From Anaerovibrio sp. JC8 (GTDB lineage: Bacteria; Bacillota; Negativicutes; Selenomonadales; Selenomonadaceae), in the NCBI RefSeq assembly GCF_002100115.1, contig NZ_ANBM01000004.1, forward strand, positions 186,001 through 250,000: DNA of 64,000 nt, read 5' to 3'. A program made the position numbers and the translations under genes. The notes under the pieces are model-generated. The model searched no databases and was not told the origin of the DNA. It was given only the letters and a program-made list of their open reading frames with translations. Position 1 is the first letter of the stretch; every line of letters starts with the position of its first letter. Shown here one piece after another: positions 17,563 to 25,640 of the stretch.

Positions 17563-18622
17563 TGCACCCCCTGATTTCCGCTTTGCTTATTCGCCCCAAA
17601 AGTTCAAAGTATTTTCCCTTTCGGCCGCACGGGCAATCATCCTCACCCAATATTTTTCCCCAGTCTTCGGTCAAAAGAATATGCCCCGGGTAGCTGGAAG
17701 GCAGTATCGACAACAGTTCTACCAATCCCTCCTCGCCGATTTTACAACTGCTAAAATCCCGGGGATTACGAATCAAAATATCTGAAAAAACTGAACAGTG
17801 CATATGGCCTTCTTCACACTCCACAAAAACCGAGCCCAGCTGCTCGGCCATACCGTAATAGTTATGGATATGCACATTACCGCACACACTCCGTACAGCT
17901 TCATTATAAGCTTTTGTACTTACCCGCTCAGCCTGAAGCTTTTTCCAACCTCCAATATGGAACAAAACTCCATCAGGGATTTCCAATGATTTGCCACCGG
18001 ACCGCAAAGTCTTTACTACATATTGCCAAATCATATACGTATAGCCAAATAAAATAATCCGTTCCCCCTGGTGCTTGGCTAGATAATCCTTCAACTCCGC
18101 CTCACGTAATTGCATATTATCATCCAAGGCAAAAAAAACATCCCTGCCAAACATGGAAAAGCCAATAATCCCTGCTCCACGGGCCGAAAACATCCGTGGA
18201 TCCTTCTTGGCTAATTCCGTGTCAAGGATTATCATGGGAAGGCGTTTCTTGCCAATATAAGAAGCCATTATATTCGCCAAACATTTCGATTGGGCCATGG
18301 CAGTAGCCCTATCCAAAAACACCTGTGATCTGGTCTGTCCAGTTGTACCGGAGGATTTCATGGTCTTTACAACTGACTCCCGTGGCACGCTCAGAAGCTC
18401 AAATTCTTTAAAAAGCTGTACTGATATAAAGGGAAAATCTGCCAATTCCTCAATCCCCTCGGCATTATAGCCCAATGCCTGCAAAATACGGGCATACTCC
18501 GAACAATTATTTATATGGTGGGCTGTCAGTTCTTTCAGGCACTTAACCATAAACTGGCTTTTTTCCTTTGCCTTCATGGAATAAGGCTCATATTTAAGAT
18601 ATGGTACATGACTGTCCAGCAT
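17543..18622 (-). CDS. LuxE-like acyl-protein synthetase
   Basis: ATP-dependent enzyme of the LuxE/PaaK-related adenylating family. In the lux system LuxE activates a carboxylic acid as acyl-AMP, holds it on a cysteine and passes it to LuxC. Motifs: MKSSGTTGQTRSQVFLD (phosphate-binding loop), NYYGMAEQLGSVF (adenine site), and a C-terminal CPCGRKGKYFELLGR hinge. The 359 residues match LuxE length. The open frame runs 20 codons further up, but the ATG at 18622 follows AGGAG by eight bases and leaves four bases to the upstream stop. Adjacent to and overlapping luxC, as in lux operons. Confidence 0.88.
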   Translation of the reverse strand: MLDSHVPYLKYEPYSMKAKEKSQFMVKCLKELTAHHINNCSEYARILQALGYNAEGIEELADFPFISVQLFKEFELLSVPRESVVKTMKSSGTTGQTRSQVFLDRATAMAQSKCLANIMASYIGKKRLPMIILDTELAKKDPRMFSARGAGIIGFSMFGRDVFFALDDNMQLREAELKDYLAKHQGERIILFGYTYMIWQYVVKTLRSGGKSLEIPDGVLFHIGGWKKLQAERVSTKAYNEAVRSVCGNVHIHNYYGMAEQLGSVFVECEEGHMHCSVFSDILIRNPRDFSSCKIGEEGLVELLSILPSSYPGHILLTEDWGKILGEDDCPCGRKGKYFELLGRISKAEIRGCSDTYGQ

Positions 18623-18626
18623 ATCC

Positions 18627-19268
18627 TCATCTCCTAACATACACATCCAAAGGCTGGGAAAAAGCCGCCCCAAGAGATGCATATAAATTCATTACTGACA
18701 TGTTGCGGCTGGAAATACGTCCCCAAAGTTTCTTTATTCCCTGCTCCCGGCACTTCTCCACTGCACCTGCATATAGGGAAGTCGCAACTCCAGCCACCCG
18801 ATATTTTTCGTCCACCGCCGCCAAGCGGATAATAGCTTGATTCTGATTTTCCACATCGGGCAGGACCTCCAAAAAACCGGCGATTTCTCCCCTAAAGCGG
18901 CAAATATAAAAGGACTTCATCTCATCCACATATGCGCATATGGAGCCTCTTTTCTCATCGTCAGATGTATTAGTCCTATCAAAAAAACGCGAATCAGGCA
19001 AAAAAGCCTGCTTCGCTATCTCATAAATGCGATTTTCCAGCTTATTTATCCTCTCTAAAGGTATTCTACACAACCTGGAAAAATCCCTGTCTTTTTTTAT
19101 AGGAATGGTAGCCTTTATGGTGCGATCAACCATAAAATAGCCTTCTTTTCGCAACAATTCCGCTATTTCCCTTGCATCCGAATCGACTACAAATTTGGAC
19201 GGTTTCACCTGGAAAGCCGCCCATTCCTCTATATTATGCAGTTCTTTAGCCGCCATTTGGTACTTCAC
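18627..19268 (-). CDS. GNAT-family N-acetyltransferase
   Basis: A 213-residue acyltransferase. The C-terminal 120 residues have the GNAT pattern: FYICRFRGEIAGFLEV, IIRLAAVDEKYRVAGVATSLY (acyl-CoA loop, degenerate R/Q-x-x-G-x-G/A) and WGRISSRNMSVMNLYASLGA. The N-terminal part is unlike common GNATs and may be substrate-specific. It overlaps the upstream AMP-ligase stop by four bases (start GTG 19268; ATG 19256 is an alternative). In this operon it likely acylates an amino group of the intermediate or of a sugar; substrate unknown. Confidence 0.78.
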   Translation of the reverse strand: MKYQMAAKELHNIEEWAAFQVKPSKFVVDSDAREIAELLRKEGYFMVDRTIKATIPIKKDRDFSRLCRIPLERINKLENRIYEIAKQAFLPDSRFFDRTNTSDDEKRGSICAYVDEMKSFYICRFRGEIAGFLEVLPDVENQNQAIIRLAAVDEKYRVAGVATSLYAGAVEKCREQGIKKLWGRISSRNMSVMNLYASLGAAFSQPLDVYVRR

Positions 19269-20668
19269 ATGCCCAGCCCCTTCAAACTTTCATACAATAT
19301 CTTCCCCGATGAATTACGGGGTATTTCTTCCACCTTTACAACGGCAAAGGCCGAACTGTGCAAGTGGGTAAATTCCCCCAAACGCAGGCACAATTCCTTG
19401 GTATTTATATCCTCCGTGGTGTAAACCACTAGTTTATCATCTGCTCCGGCACAGGCACAGGAAAGATACCCCTGACTTTTGAGATATGCCTCCACCGCAT
19501 CCAAACTTACACGATTACCAAACAATTTAAGGAACCGCTTCTTTCGACCAGTAATGTAATAAAAGCCATCACCATCCCGGCGGGCAATATCCCCGGTATG
19601 AAGCACTCCATGATTCTCATCACCTTTGCTAAGGTCATCCTGACACTCCGTATAACCAAGGGTCACATTATCTCCGTAATAAATGAGTTCGCCATCAATA
19701 TCCGAAGCCGTTATCTCTGCCCCTCTATCATCCATCAAGGCCAGCCGCCCCTCTGGTATAGCTATCCCTATACTTCCGGCTTTATCCTGGGCATATTCCC
19801 ATGGAAGATAAGCCATTCGGGCTGTAGCTTCACAGGCACCATACATAGTAATGAATTTTATCCCCTTATCATCGCACACTTTGGCAAACTCAGCAGAAAT
19901 ATCAGCCGCCAACTTGCCTCCCGCCTGGGTAATAAAACGCAATGATGGCAAATCCATGCGCCCAAACCGCATCCGTTTGAGCATCTCATATGTATAAGGT
20001 ACCCCGCCGAAATTGGTAACTTCATACTTCTTTAAAAGCTCCCAAAAAACTCGGGCAAACATTGAAGCCTCAGTAAGCACTATACTGCCCCCAGCAAACA
20101 GCTGCGTCTGGATGATCGAAAGACCATAGGTGTAATACATGGGCATGGTAGTAATGGCCCTGTCATCAGATGTCAAAGACAGATACTTCGCAATAGACAA
20201 GGTATTGGCCATTATATTCTTATAAGACTGACGGACAAGCTTCGGACTGCCAGTGCTGCCAGAGGTTGACAGCAAAACCGCCAAATCATCGTTAATAGGA
20301 TACTTTTCTTCCCCAGTATCCCACAGCTGATAATTCCCATCTGAATACAATACTTTGCCAATACTGGCTTTGCGCCCAACTTCCATCCACAAATACTTTG
20401 GATGATATGCTTTCAGCAAATGTTCCAAAAGCTCATCCTGTATTTCCCCATTAAGCAACAAAGGAACCATACCATGTCGCAGAGCCCCAACATAAGCCGT
20501 AACCGCCGATACACAATTACGGCACAACAAAAACGCTAGACTGCGCTTTTCCATAAGGCTGGCAATATTATCCGCTTCTGCCACCAACTGATTAAAGGAC
20601 CACGCCTTGCCCGACTCTTCAATCAGTGCCGTTGTATCACCGAATTTTTCCAACTGGTCAAAAATCAT
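19265..20668 (-). CDS. AMP-dependent acyl ligase (acyl-CoA/acyl-ACP synthetase family)
   Basis: ANL-superfamily adenylating enzyme of 467 residues. The A3 loop LLSTSGSTGSPKLVRQ, the A5 motif MYGACEATARMAY, A7/A8 HTGDIARRDGDGFYYITGRKKRF and the catalytic A10 lysine in PRNSSGKILYESL are all present. It would activate a carboxylic acid and load it on the ACP encoded immediately upstream. The ATG at 20668 follows GAGG by nine bases; an upstream TTG (20683) lacks a ribosome site. No carrier domain is fused, consistent with the free ACP next door. Confidence 0.9.
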   Translation of the reverse strand: MIFDQLEKFGDTTALIEESGKAWSFNQLVAEADNIASLMEKRSLAFLLCRNCVSAVTAYVGALRHGMVPLLLNGEIQDELLEHLLKAYHPKYLWMEVGRKASIGKVLYSDGNYQLWDTGEEKYPINDDLAVLLSTSGSTGSPKLVRQSYKNIMANTLSIAKYLSLTSDDRAITTMPMYYTYGLSIIQTQLFAGGSIVLTEASMFARVFWELLKKYEVTNFGGVPYTYEMLKRMRFGRMDLPSLRFITQAGGKLAADISAEFAKVCDDKGIKFITMYGACEATARMAYLPWEYAQDKAGSIGIAIPEGRLALMDDRGAEITASDIDGELIYYGDNVTLGYTECQDDLSKGDENHGVLHTGDIARRDGDGFYYITGRKKRFLKLFGNRVSLDAVEAYLKSQGYLSCACAGADDKLVVYTTEDINTKELCLRLGEFTHLHSSAFAVVKVEEIPRNSSGKILYESLKGLGM

Positions 20669-20683
20669 TTTACGTAGCCTCAA

Positions 20684-20923
20684 TCAAAGCTCTACATCAT
20701 ATTTCTGCAAAATTTCCTTGCCCTTGCCAAAGGTACCAAAATCCATAATATCTTCCGTCTCAAACATGATGTCAAAGGCATCCTCTATGGAAGCCATCAA
20801 CCGCATATGTCCCACAGAATCCCATTCAGGAATGCTGTCAAAAGCAAGTTCATCAGTCAATGCGCTGTCGTCTATTTCCAAAGCCTCTTTAAAAGCTTCC
20901 TTATACTTTTCCATATTAGTCAT
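20684..20923 (-). CDS. Acyl carrier protein 1
   Basis: An acidic 79-residue carrier protein. The phosphopantetheine site is EWDSVGHM with Ser36, a non-housekeeping variant of the DSL motif. The start has a perfect GGAGG seven bases upstream. It sits between KASIII-1 and the AMP-ligase, so it is likely loaded by that ligase or extended by that synthase. It differs strongly from the second ACP in the operon, arguing for two distinct carrier roles. Confidence 0.9.
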   Translation of the reverse strand: MTNMEKYKEAFKEALEIDDSALTDELAFDSIPEWDSVGHMRLMASIEDAFDIMFETEDIMDFGTFGKGKEILQKYDVEL

Positions 20924-20947
20924 ATATATACCTCCAAAACCAGAAGC

Positions 20948-22000
20948 CTAAAGCTCCCATGTATCATAAATCACTGTATCAGACAAATCCGCTGTCAAAG
21001 CCCCCCAGGAAAGTCCCACACCAAAGCCGCAAATCAGTACCTTGGAAAGGCCATTTCTCTCCGCCAATTCTTTGTGAGTTTTTGACAACATAAGTGGCAC
21101 TGACGCAGAAACGGTATTCCCCATATGCTTCAGCTCTATGGGCATTCTATCCAATGATACACCAATCCGTTTGGCCAAAAACTCTAAAATCAGCTGATTG
21201 GCCTGATGCATGGCAAATGTCCCCACATCATCTAGTTTCCATTCAGCATACTCCAAAGTTTCCTTCACCATTGACGGTACCTTACTAAGGGCAAAGTTCA
21301 TAATCTCCAGACCATCCATATAGGTGTACTCCGGCCAGCGAGGATGTCCATTCTTGTCCATAACAGGTTGAGCGGTTTCCACCGACTTAGGTAATCGCCA
21401 GCCACCGGCCTCCATAAATATGTACTGGTAACCACTGCCATCTGAATGAATATTGAAGCACATGGTCTGCTCTCCCCGCTCTACCACGGTGACCGCAAAG
21501 CCATCCCCCAATACCATACGGTTGCCCCGGTCCTGCTTGTGAATCATCCGAAGCTGGGTATCGCCAGTGAAAACCAATACCCTCCGGCAGCTGCCAGATG
21601 ATACCAACAGTGCTGCCTGATACAGACCATAAACATAGCCGGAACAACCATAATTAATATCAAAGGCCACAGCAGACTGGGGCAGTCCCAACCTATCCTG
21701 CAATATTACACTGGTGGCTGGCACCCGATAGTCTGGGGTCTGAGAAATAAAAACAATCCCATCGAAGTCATCGCCTGTAAGGCCACTTTGCTGCATCAAA
21801 TGCTTCGCCAATATCATTCCATAATCAGAGGTACACATGGACTCATCTGCAACATGAACCGACTCCACACCAGTGGACTTTTTTATGCGTTTTACTTCCT
21901 TTTCGTTGAAGTATTTTTCATAATCGGAAATATTGATAATCTGTTGTGGTAGACCAGATGCTATATAGGAGATTTTTATGTTTGATAATTTTACCTTCAT
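20948..22000 (-). CDS. 3-oxoacyl-ACP synthase III-like (KASIII-1)
   Basis: A 350-residue thiolase-fold condensing enzyme. The Cys-His-Asn triad is visible: Cys119 in NYGCSGYVYGL, His265 in AMHQANQ, Asn295 in KHMGNTVSAS. KASIII enzymes take an acyl-CoA primer and condense it with malonyl-ACP; homologues in secondary pathways also form esters. It lies four bases after the SDR-2 gene and 24 bases before ACP-1. With the intact triad, a condensation role is expected; the primer is unknown. Confidence 0.92.
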   Translation of the reverse strand: MKVKLSNIKISYIASGLPQQIINISDYEKYFNEKEVKRIKKSTGVESVHVADESMCTSDYGMILAKHLMQQSGLTGDDFDGIVFISQTPDYRVPATSVILQDRLGLPQSAVAFDINYGCSGYVYGLYQAALLVSSGSCRRVLVFTGDTQLRMIHKQDRGNRMVLGDGFAVTVVERGEQTMCFNIHSDGSGYQYIFMEAGGWRLPKSVETAQPVMDKNGHPRWPEYTYMDGLEIMNFALSKVPSMVKETLEYAEWKLDDVGTFAMHQANQLILEFLAKRIGVSLDRMPIELKHMGNTVSASVPLMLSKTHKELAERNGLSKVLICGFGVGLSWGALTADLSDTVIYDTWEL

Positions 22001-22004
22001 AATA

Positions 22005-22775
22005 TCAATTCATCCCCGCCAAGCTGCCGCCATCAACCACAATATCGGTTCCAGTAATCCACCGTGCTGCATCACTCAACAGGAACAACACCATAGGGCT
22101 CACATCCTCTGGTTTACCAACGCCAAGAGGGTAGGAATCATATATTTCCTTAACCCTATCGGCACCAATTTCATCACGTGATTTTAGTGACATGTCCGTT
22201 TCCACCCAACCAGGGCTTATACTATTAATACGATGCTGGTCGCGATACAGCTCCTTCGCCAAGGAACGAACAGCAGAACACACCGCCCCTTTAGCACCAG
22301 AGTATGCAAACTGTCCTCTATTACCATAATGGGCAGCCGTAGAGGCAAAGACTACATATGATGAGCCCTTTGAAGCATGCTTTTTCTTGGCCATGCCCTG
22401 TATAAACCGCGTCATGCCGAAAAAACTGGTGTCAAGTATACGATGAGCAAAATCATCGTCATACATTCTAAGGGCGGTCATGCCAGTAATACCGGCAGTA
22501 TATACCCCTCCATGAATTTTCCCATGATTTGCAACAAATTCACATAAAACTCGGTCCCAATCCTCCGGACATGCCTCAAGCACATCCAGAGATTGTACTT
22601 CAATCAGGTCAGGGAACGACTTCTGTACTTCTTGCAGTCTTTCCTCATTGCGTGCAACCGCCAAAACATGGGCCCCAGCTTCGGCCAAATTCAATGTAAT
22701 TTGCCGCCCCATACCAGACGAGGCCCCAACTACCACAAAATTCTTATTGTCAAATTGAAACTTTACATCCTTCAT
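22005..22775 (-). CDS. Short-chain dehydrogenase/reductase 2
   Basis: A 256-residue SDR with VVVGASSGMGRQ (cofactor loop), FASTAAHYGNRGQFAYSGAKGA (Ser, and Tyr-x-x-x-Lys as YSGAK), and ITGTDIVVDGGS at the end. The NNAG position is TAGITG, a variation from the classical motif. Probable keto-reductase acting after KASIII-1 or KASIII-2 on an ACP-bound or free keto intermediate. It starts 13 bases after the MBL gene with an AAGGATGG ribosome site. Confidence 0.88.
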   Translation of the reverse strand: MKDVKFQFDNKNFVVVGASSGMGRQITLNLAEAGAHVLAVARNEERLQEVQKSFPDLIEVQSLDVLEACPEDWDRVLCEFVANHGKIHGGVYTAGITGMTALRMYDDDFAHRILDTSFFGMTRFIQGMAKKKHASKGSSYVVFASTAAHYGNRGQFAYSGAKGAVCSAVRSLAKELYRDQHRINSISPGWVETDMSLKSRDEIGADRVKEIYDSYPLGVGKPEDVSPMVLFLLSDAARWITGTDIVVDGGSLAGMN

Positions 22776-22788
22776 TATTTACCCATCC

Positions 22789-23472
22789 TTAAGATTTTGT
22801 AAATATATCATTCTCATATTTCAAACCTTGGGCCGAATATGGCTCCCCATGTCCCGGCATGATTTCGAATTGCTCCCCCACCGATAGCAAATATGGGAGA
22901 GTATATTTTTTATAATCTTTTTTGGAGCCACCTGGCAACCTTAGCAATACAGGCAAATCCAAAATCAAATAATCCCCAGAAAACAAATATTTATCATCAA
23001 ACTCGATAACCATACTACCCACAGAATGCCCCGGCCTTGAAGATAAATGAAGCTTGTGCTCCCCCCACTGGAAATCATAGCTGTCATCAAAAACTACATC
23101 TGCCTCAATGGCATCCGTAGGCAAAGCATCACAAAAGGCCTCTACTTCCTTTTCGTGTCCCTTGGCCTCCGGGCACATCAAAGCCAAAAATGTCCATGGG
23201 ATATTATTTCTGGAATCAGCAATATATTTAGCACATTCCCTTTGACATATCACCCTCGCATTAAAAACTTTTTTATACCAATTTGCTCCAGATACATGAT
23301 CAAAATGTTCATGAGTCAGAAGGATTGTTAATTCTCGAATTCCCGCTTCTTTTAATATGTTCATAGCTTCATCAGAACAGCTGGGATCAATAAGTAATGC
23401 CATATCTCCTTCTAGCATGAGATACATATTTGATGCCACGTATTTCATAGGAAACCTGTGAAATTCACACAT
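22789..23472 (-). CDS. Metallo-beta-lactamase-fold hydrolase
   Basis: A 227-residue MBL-fold protein with all metal-binding blocks: LLTHEHFDHVSG, GHSVGSM, FSGDYLI, and MPGHGEP. The fold includes glyoxalase II and various thioesterases. Between ACP-2 and SDR-2 in an acyl pathway it may release or proofread a thioester from an ACP (inference; MBL-fold thioesterases occur in polyketide pathways). No signal peptide. Confidence 0.88.
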   Translation of the reverse strand: MCEFHRFPMKYVASNMYLMLEGDMALLIDPSCSDEAMNILKEAGIRELTILLTHEHFDHVSGANWYKKVFNARVICQRECAKYIADSRNNIPWTFLALMCPEAKGHEKEVEAFCDALPTDAIEADVVFDDSYDFQWGEHKLHLSSRPGHSVGSMVIEFDDKYLFSGDYLILDLPVLLRLPGGSKKDYKKYTLPYLLSVGEQFEIMPGHGEPYSAQGLKYENDIFTKS

Positions 23473-23491
23473 GTTTTTTTATTCCTATATA

Positions 23492-23710
23492 TCAGCGATT
23501 AATAAGCTGATACAAATCGCGTACAACCTTAGCATCACGCACCTCTTGCGGCTCCACATGAGTCTTGGCCACCTTGGAGCACAAAGCTAAAAAGGAAACA
23601 TAGCTCAAAGAATCCCACTCCTCAACCTCCTCCAGAACGGTATCCATCTGAAGCTCTTCTTCCGTATCCATTACATCAACTAACTTTTCAATAAATTCCT
23701 GTTCATTCAT
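23492..23710 (-). CDS. Acyl carrier protein 2
   Basis: A 72-residue, strongly acidic carrier protein with the phosphopantetheine motif EWDSLSYVSF (Ser34). It is preceded by an AGGGGAG ribosome site and lies 23 bases downstream of KASIII-2. Pairing of each KASIII with its own ACP (this one with KASIII-2, the other with KASIII-1) suggests two condensation or acyl-transfer steps in one pathway. Confidence 0.88.
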   Translation of the reverse strand: MNEQEFIEKLVDVMDTEEELQMDTVLEEVEEWDSLSYVSFLALCSKVAKTHVEPQEVRDAKVVRDLYQLINR

Positions 23711-23733
23711 GGTAAAAACTCCCCTAAGTCAAT

Positions 23734-24789
23734 TTAAATTTCGTTGGTTGGCAATATATTAATATCACTTAAATCCATTATCATGGAAGCAACAGAAAGT
23801 CCTGCACCGAAACCGGAAAGTAATGCAGTATGATATTTCGTATAATCTGCCCCATCTTTTTTCAATTCCGTCATAGCTGTAGGTATAGACGCCATATCCG
23901 TATTGCCTATGTTGGCACACTTAAATGGCATTACCTCAGATGACATCCCCAGCTTTTCCGCCAAGGAATTGACAATCAAACCATTGGCCTGATGTACTAG
24001 TGCTATGTCCATAGCATCTTTACTTAAATCTACATATTTCAACAATGCCGTAATATTATCTGGCACTTCTTTTAAAGTAAAATCCGTAATAGCCATACCA
24101 TCCATCATAGAATAATTTTCCGGCTCAAGAATCATCTCACCATCTGCGGTAGTCCTCTTTCGTTCTCTGGCTGCACCACGAGGTTCATAAAGCTTCTTAA
24201 ACCTATCCCCATAACTATCAATATTATAATAAATTTTCTTTTTACAGTTTTCTGGGGTGCGTCCCAATATTGCCACACTGGCAGCATCCCCCATAATAGT
24301 AAGGAATGACGTATCTTTGGGGTTGGTGATATCTGGATTAGATGTTACATCTCCACAGCATAACAAAACTTTCTTGCCAAGGTTCGACAGCATAGAAGCA
24401 GCAATATATATGCCATATACAAATCCAGGACAGCTACAATTAACATCAAAAGCCAGTACATCTGTCCCCAAGCTCAAACGATCCTGTATGCTGTAGCTGG
24501 TGGCTGGTAACGGATAATCTGGCCGTTGGGTTACAAAAAATACTGCCCCAATATCTTCCCGCTTAACTATTCCTTCATCAAATATTCTTTCTGCTGAAGC
24601 TACGCACAAATCCGAAGCACTGATACCTGGCTGAACGATACTCAATTTCTCAACCCCAGTACCAGCTATCACCCTTGCCAAGCGTTTGGGTTTTATTAAA
24701 TCTCCCACTCGTTCTTCAACTGGCACACGATTTTTTGATAGTGATGTCGCCAATGCTTCAATCCGTACATCTTCTATAACACCAAACAA
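23734..24789 (-). CDS. 3-oxoacyl-ACP synthase III-like (KASIII-2)
   Basis: A second KASIII-type enzyme of 351 residues, paralogous to KASIII-1 but quite divergent. Triad: Cys120 in NCSCPGFVYGI, His266 in LVHQANG, Asn296 in ANIGNTDMAS. The start is a TTG at 24789 with GGAGGT eight bases upstream; an ATG in between is out of frame and soon hits a stop. The gene is downstream of a GNAT-like gene and a WecE-like aminotransferase, linking the acyl pathway to amino-sugar synthesis. Confidence 0.9.
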   Translation of the reverse strand: MFGVIEDVRIEALATSLSKNRVPVEERVGDLIKPKRLARVIAGTGVEKLSIVQPGISASDLCVASAERIFDEGIVKREDIGAVFFVTQRPDYPLPATSYSIQDRLSLGTDVLAFDVNCSCPGFVYGIYIAASMLSNLGKKVLLCCGDVTSNPDITNPKDTSFLTIMGDAASVAILGRTPENCKKKIYYNIDSYGDRFKKLYEPRGAARERKRTTADGEMILEPENYSMMDGMAITDFTLKEVPDNITALLKYVDLSKDAMDIALVHQANGLIVNSLAEKLGMSSEVMPFKCANIGNTDMASIPTAMTELKKDGADYTKYHTALLSGFGAGLSVASMIMDLSDINILPTNEI

Positions 24790-24811
24790 CTATCCATACC
24801 TCCTGACATTG

Positions 24812-25561
24812 TCACTCAAAATGTCTGATAAAAACATTCGATATATTAGTAACCTTTCTACCGAACATCAAATGCAACTGCAATATTGGTACATTATTAG
24901 AGGATACCATGGTTCTGTCAACTTTTCCAGTTCCATCCAAAAAACACTTAATGGACGAAAAAAGATACAATCCGCCATAATTTCTTGTGTTTTCACCGAC
25001 AAAAATCCCCCCCAATAAACCTTTTATATTCCCATTCCCCAAATCTTTGCCTAAAAAAAAGCCTATGGGATAATTATTGTAACACGAAAAAAAAATATCT
25101 GCCCCACGCCGTACTTCGTCCTGAACCCATAAAGCATACCTTTTATTTGCAGTATTTACGCCAAAAAATGGATCCAAAGCAATCCGGTCTGTGGTGAAAA
25201 TCCCCTTGTTAATTTCACTCATAACATATTCTAGTTGGCTATTATCAACTCTGCTATAACTAATTCCCGGAAACACATCTTTATACAATTCATATTTCTC
25301 TTTTGCATCTTCTCGTGTCAGTTTTAACCCTATTTGTGATTCAATTAATAAATATTTATTCTTCTGAAGTAACTGACTTATCCGTGGGTATTTTGTATCT
25401 GTCTTAACAACAACATATTTTGCCTGACAATTATTCCTAAAATCTTCTATTTGTCCACAAATATCCTCATCAGACAATGAAGCATCTTTTTTTTCCAACG
25501 AAACTTCTATGGTTTTTACTCCTAAGTTTCGTTCCTCCCATGTTGCATTAACACATTTCAT
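24812..25561 (-). CDS. GNAT-like acyltransferase, possible WecD-type amino-sugar N-acyltransferase
   Basis: A protein of about 249 residues. The second half has the arrangement of WecD-like sugar acetyltransferases: ALWVQDEVRRGADIFFSC, YPIGFFLGKDLGNGNIKGLLGGIFV and MVSSNNVPILQLHLMFGRKV (the SxxN...G.K pattern). The gene directly upstream is a WecE-like sugar aminotransferase, the pairing used to make dTDP-4-acetamido-4,6-dideoxygalactose. An acyl other than acetyl is possible, since the acyl-ACP operon follows. Start ATG 25561 (AAGGA eight bases before) or ATG 25570. Confidence 0.68.
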   Translation of the reverse strand: MKCVNATWEERNLGVKTIEVSLEKKDASLSDEDICGQIEDFRNNCQAKYVVVKTDTKYPRISQLLQKNKYLLIESQIGLKLTREDAKEKYELYKDVFPGISYSRVDNSQLEYVMSEINKGIFTTDRIALDPFFGVNTANKRYALWVQDEVRRGADIFFSCYNNYPIGFFLGKDLGNGNIKGLLGGIFVGENTRNYGGLYLFSSIKCFLDGTGKVDRTMVSSNNVPILQLHLMFGRKVTNISNVFIRHFE

Positions 25562-25640
25562 AAATCCCATCCTTTATAACCCACCACAATTTCATCACGA
25601 TACGATATCCCTACAATTATTTGAAACAGATAGACCAACT

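Noticed and set aside
16363-18622. Bioluminescence (lux) operon
   Set aside because: LuxC- and LuxE-like genes are present but no luxA/luxB; the neighbours are KASIII, ACP and transketolase, so the aldehyde has another use.
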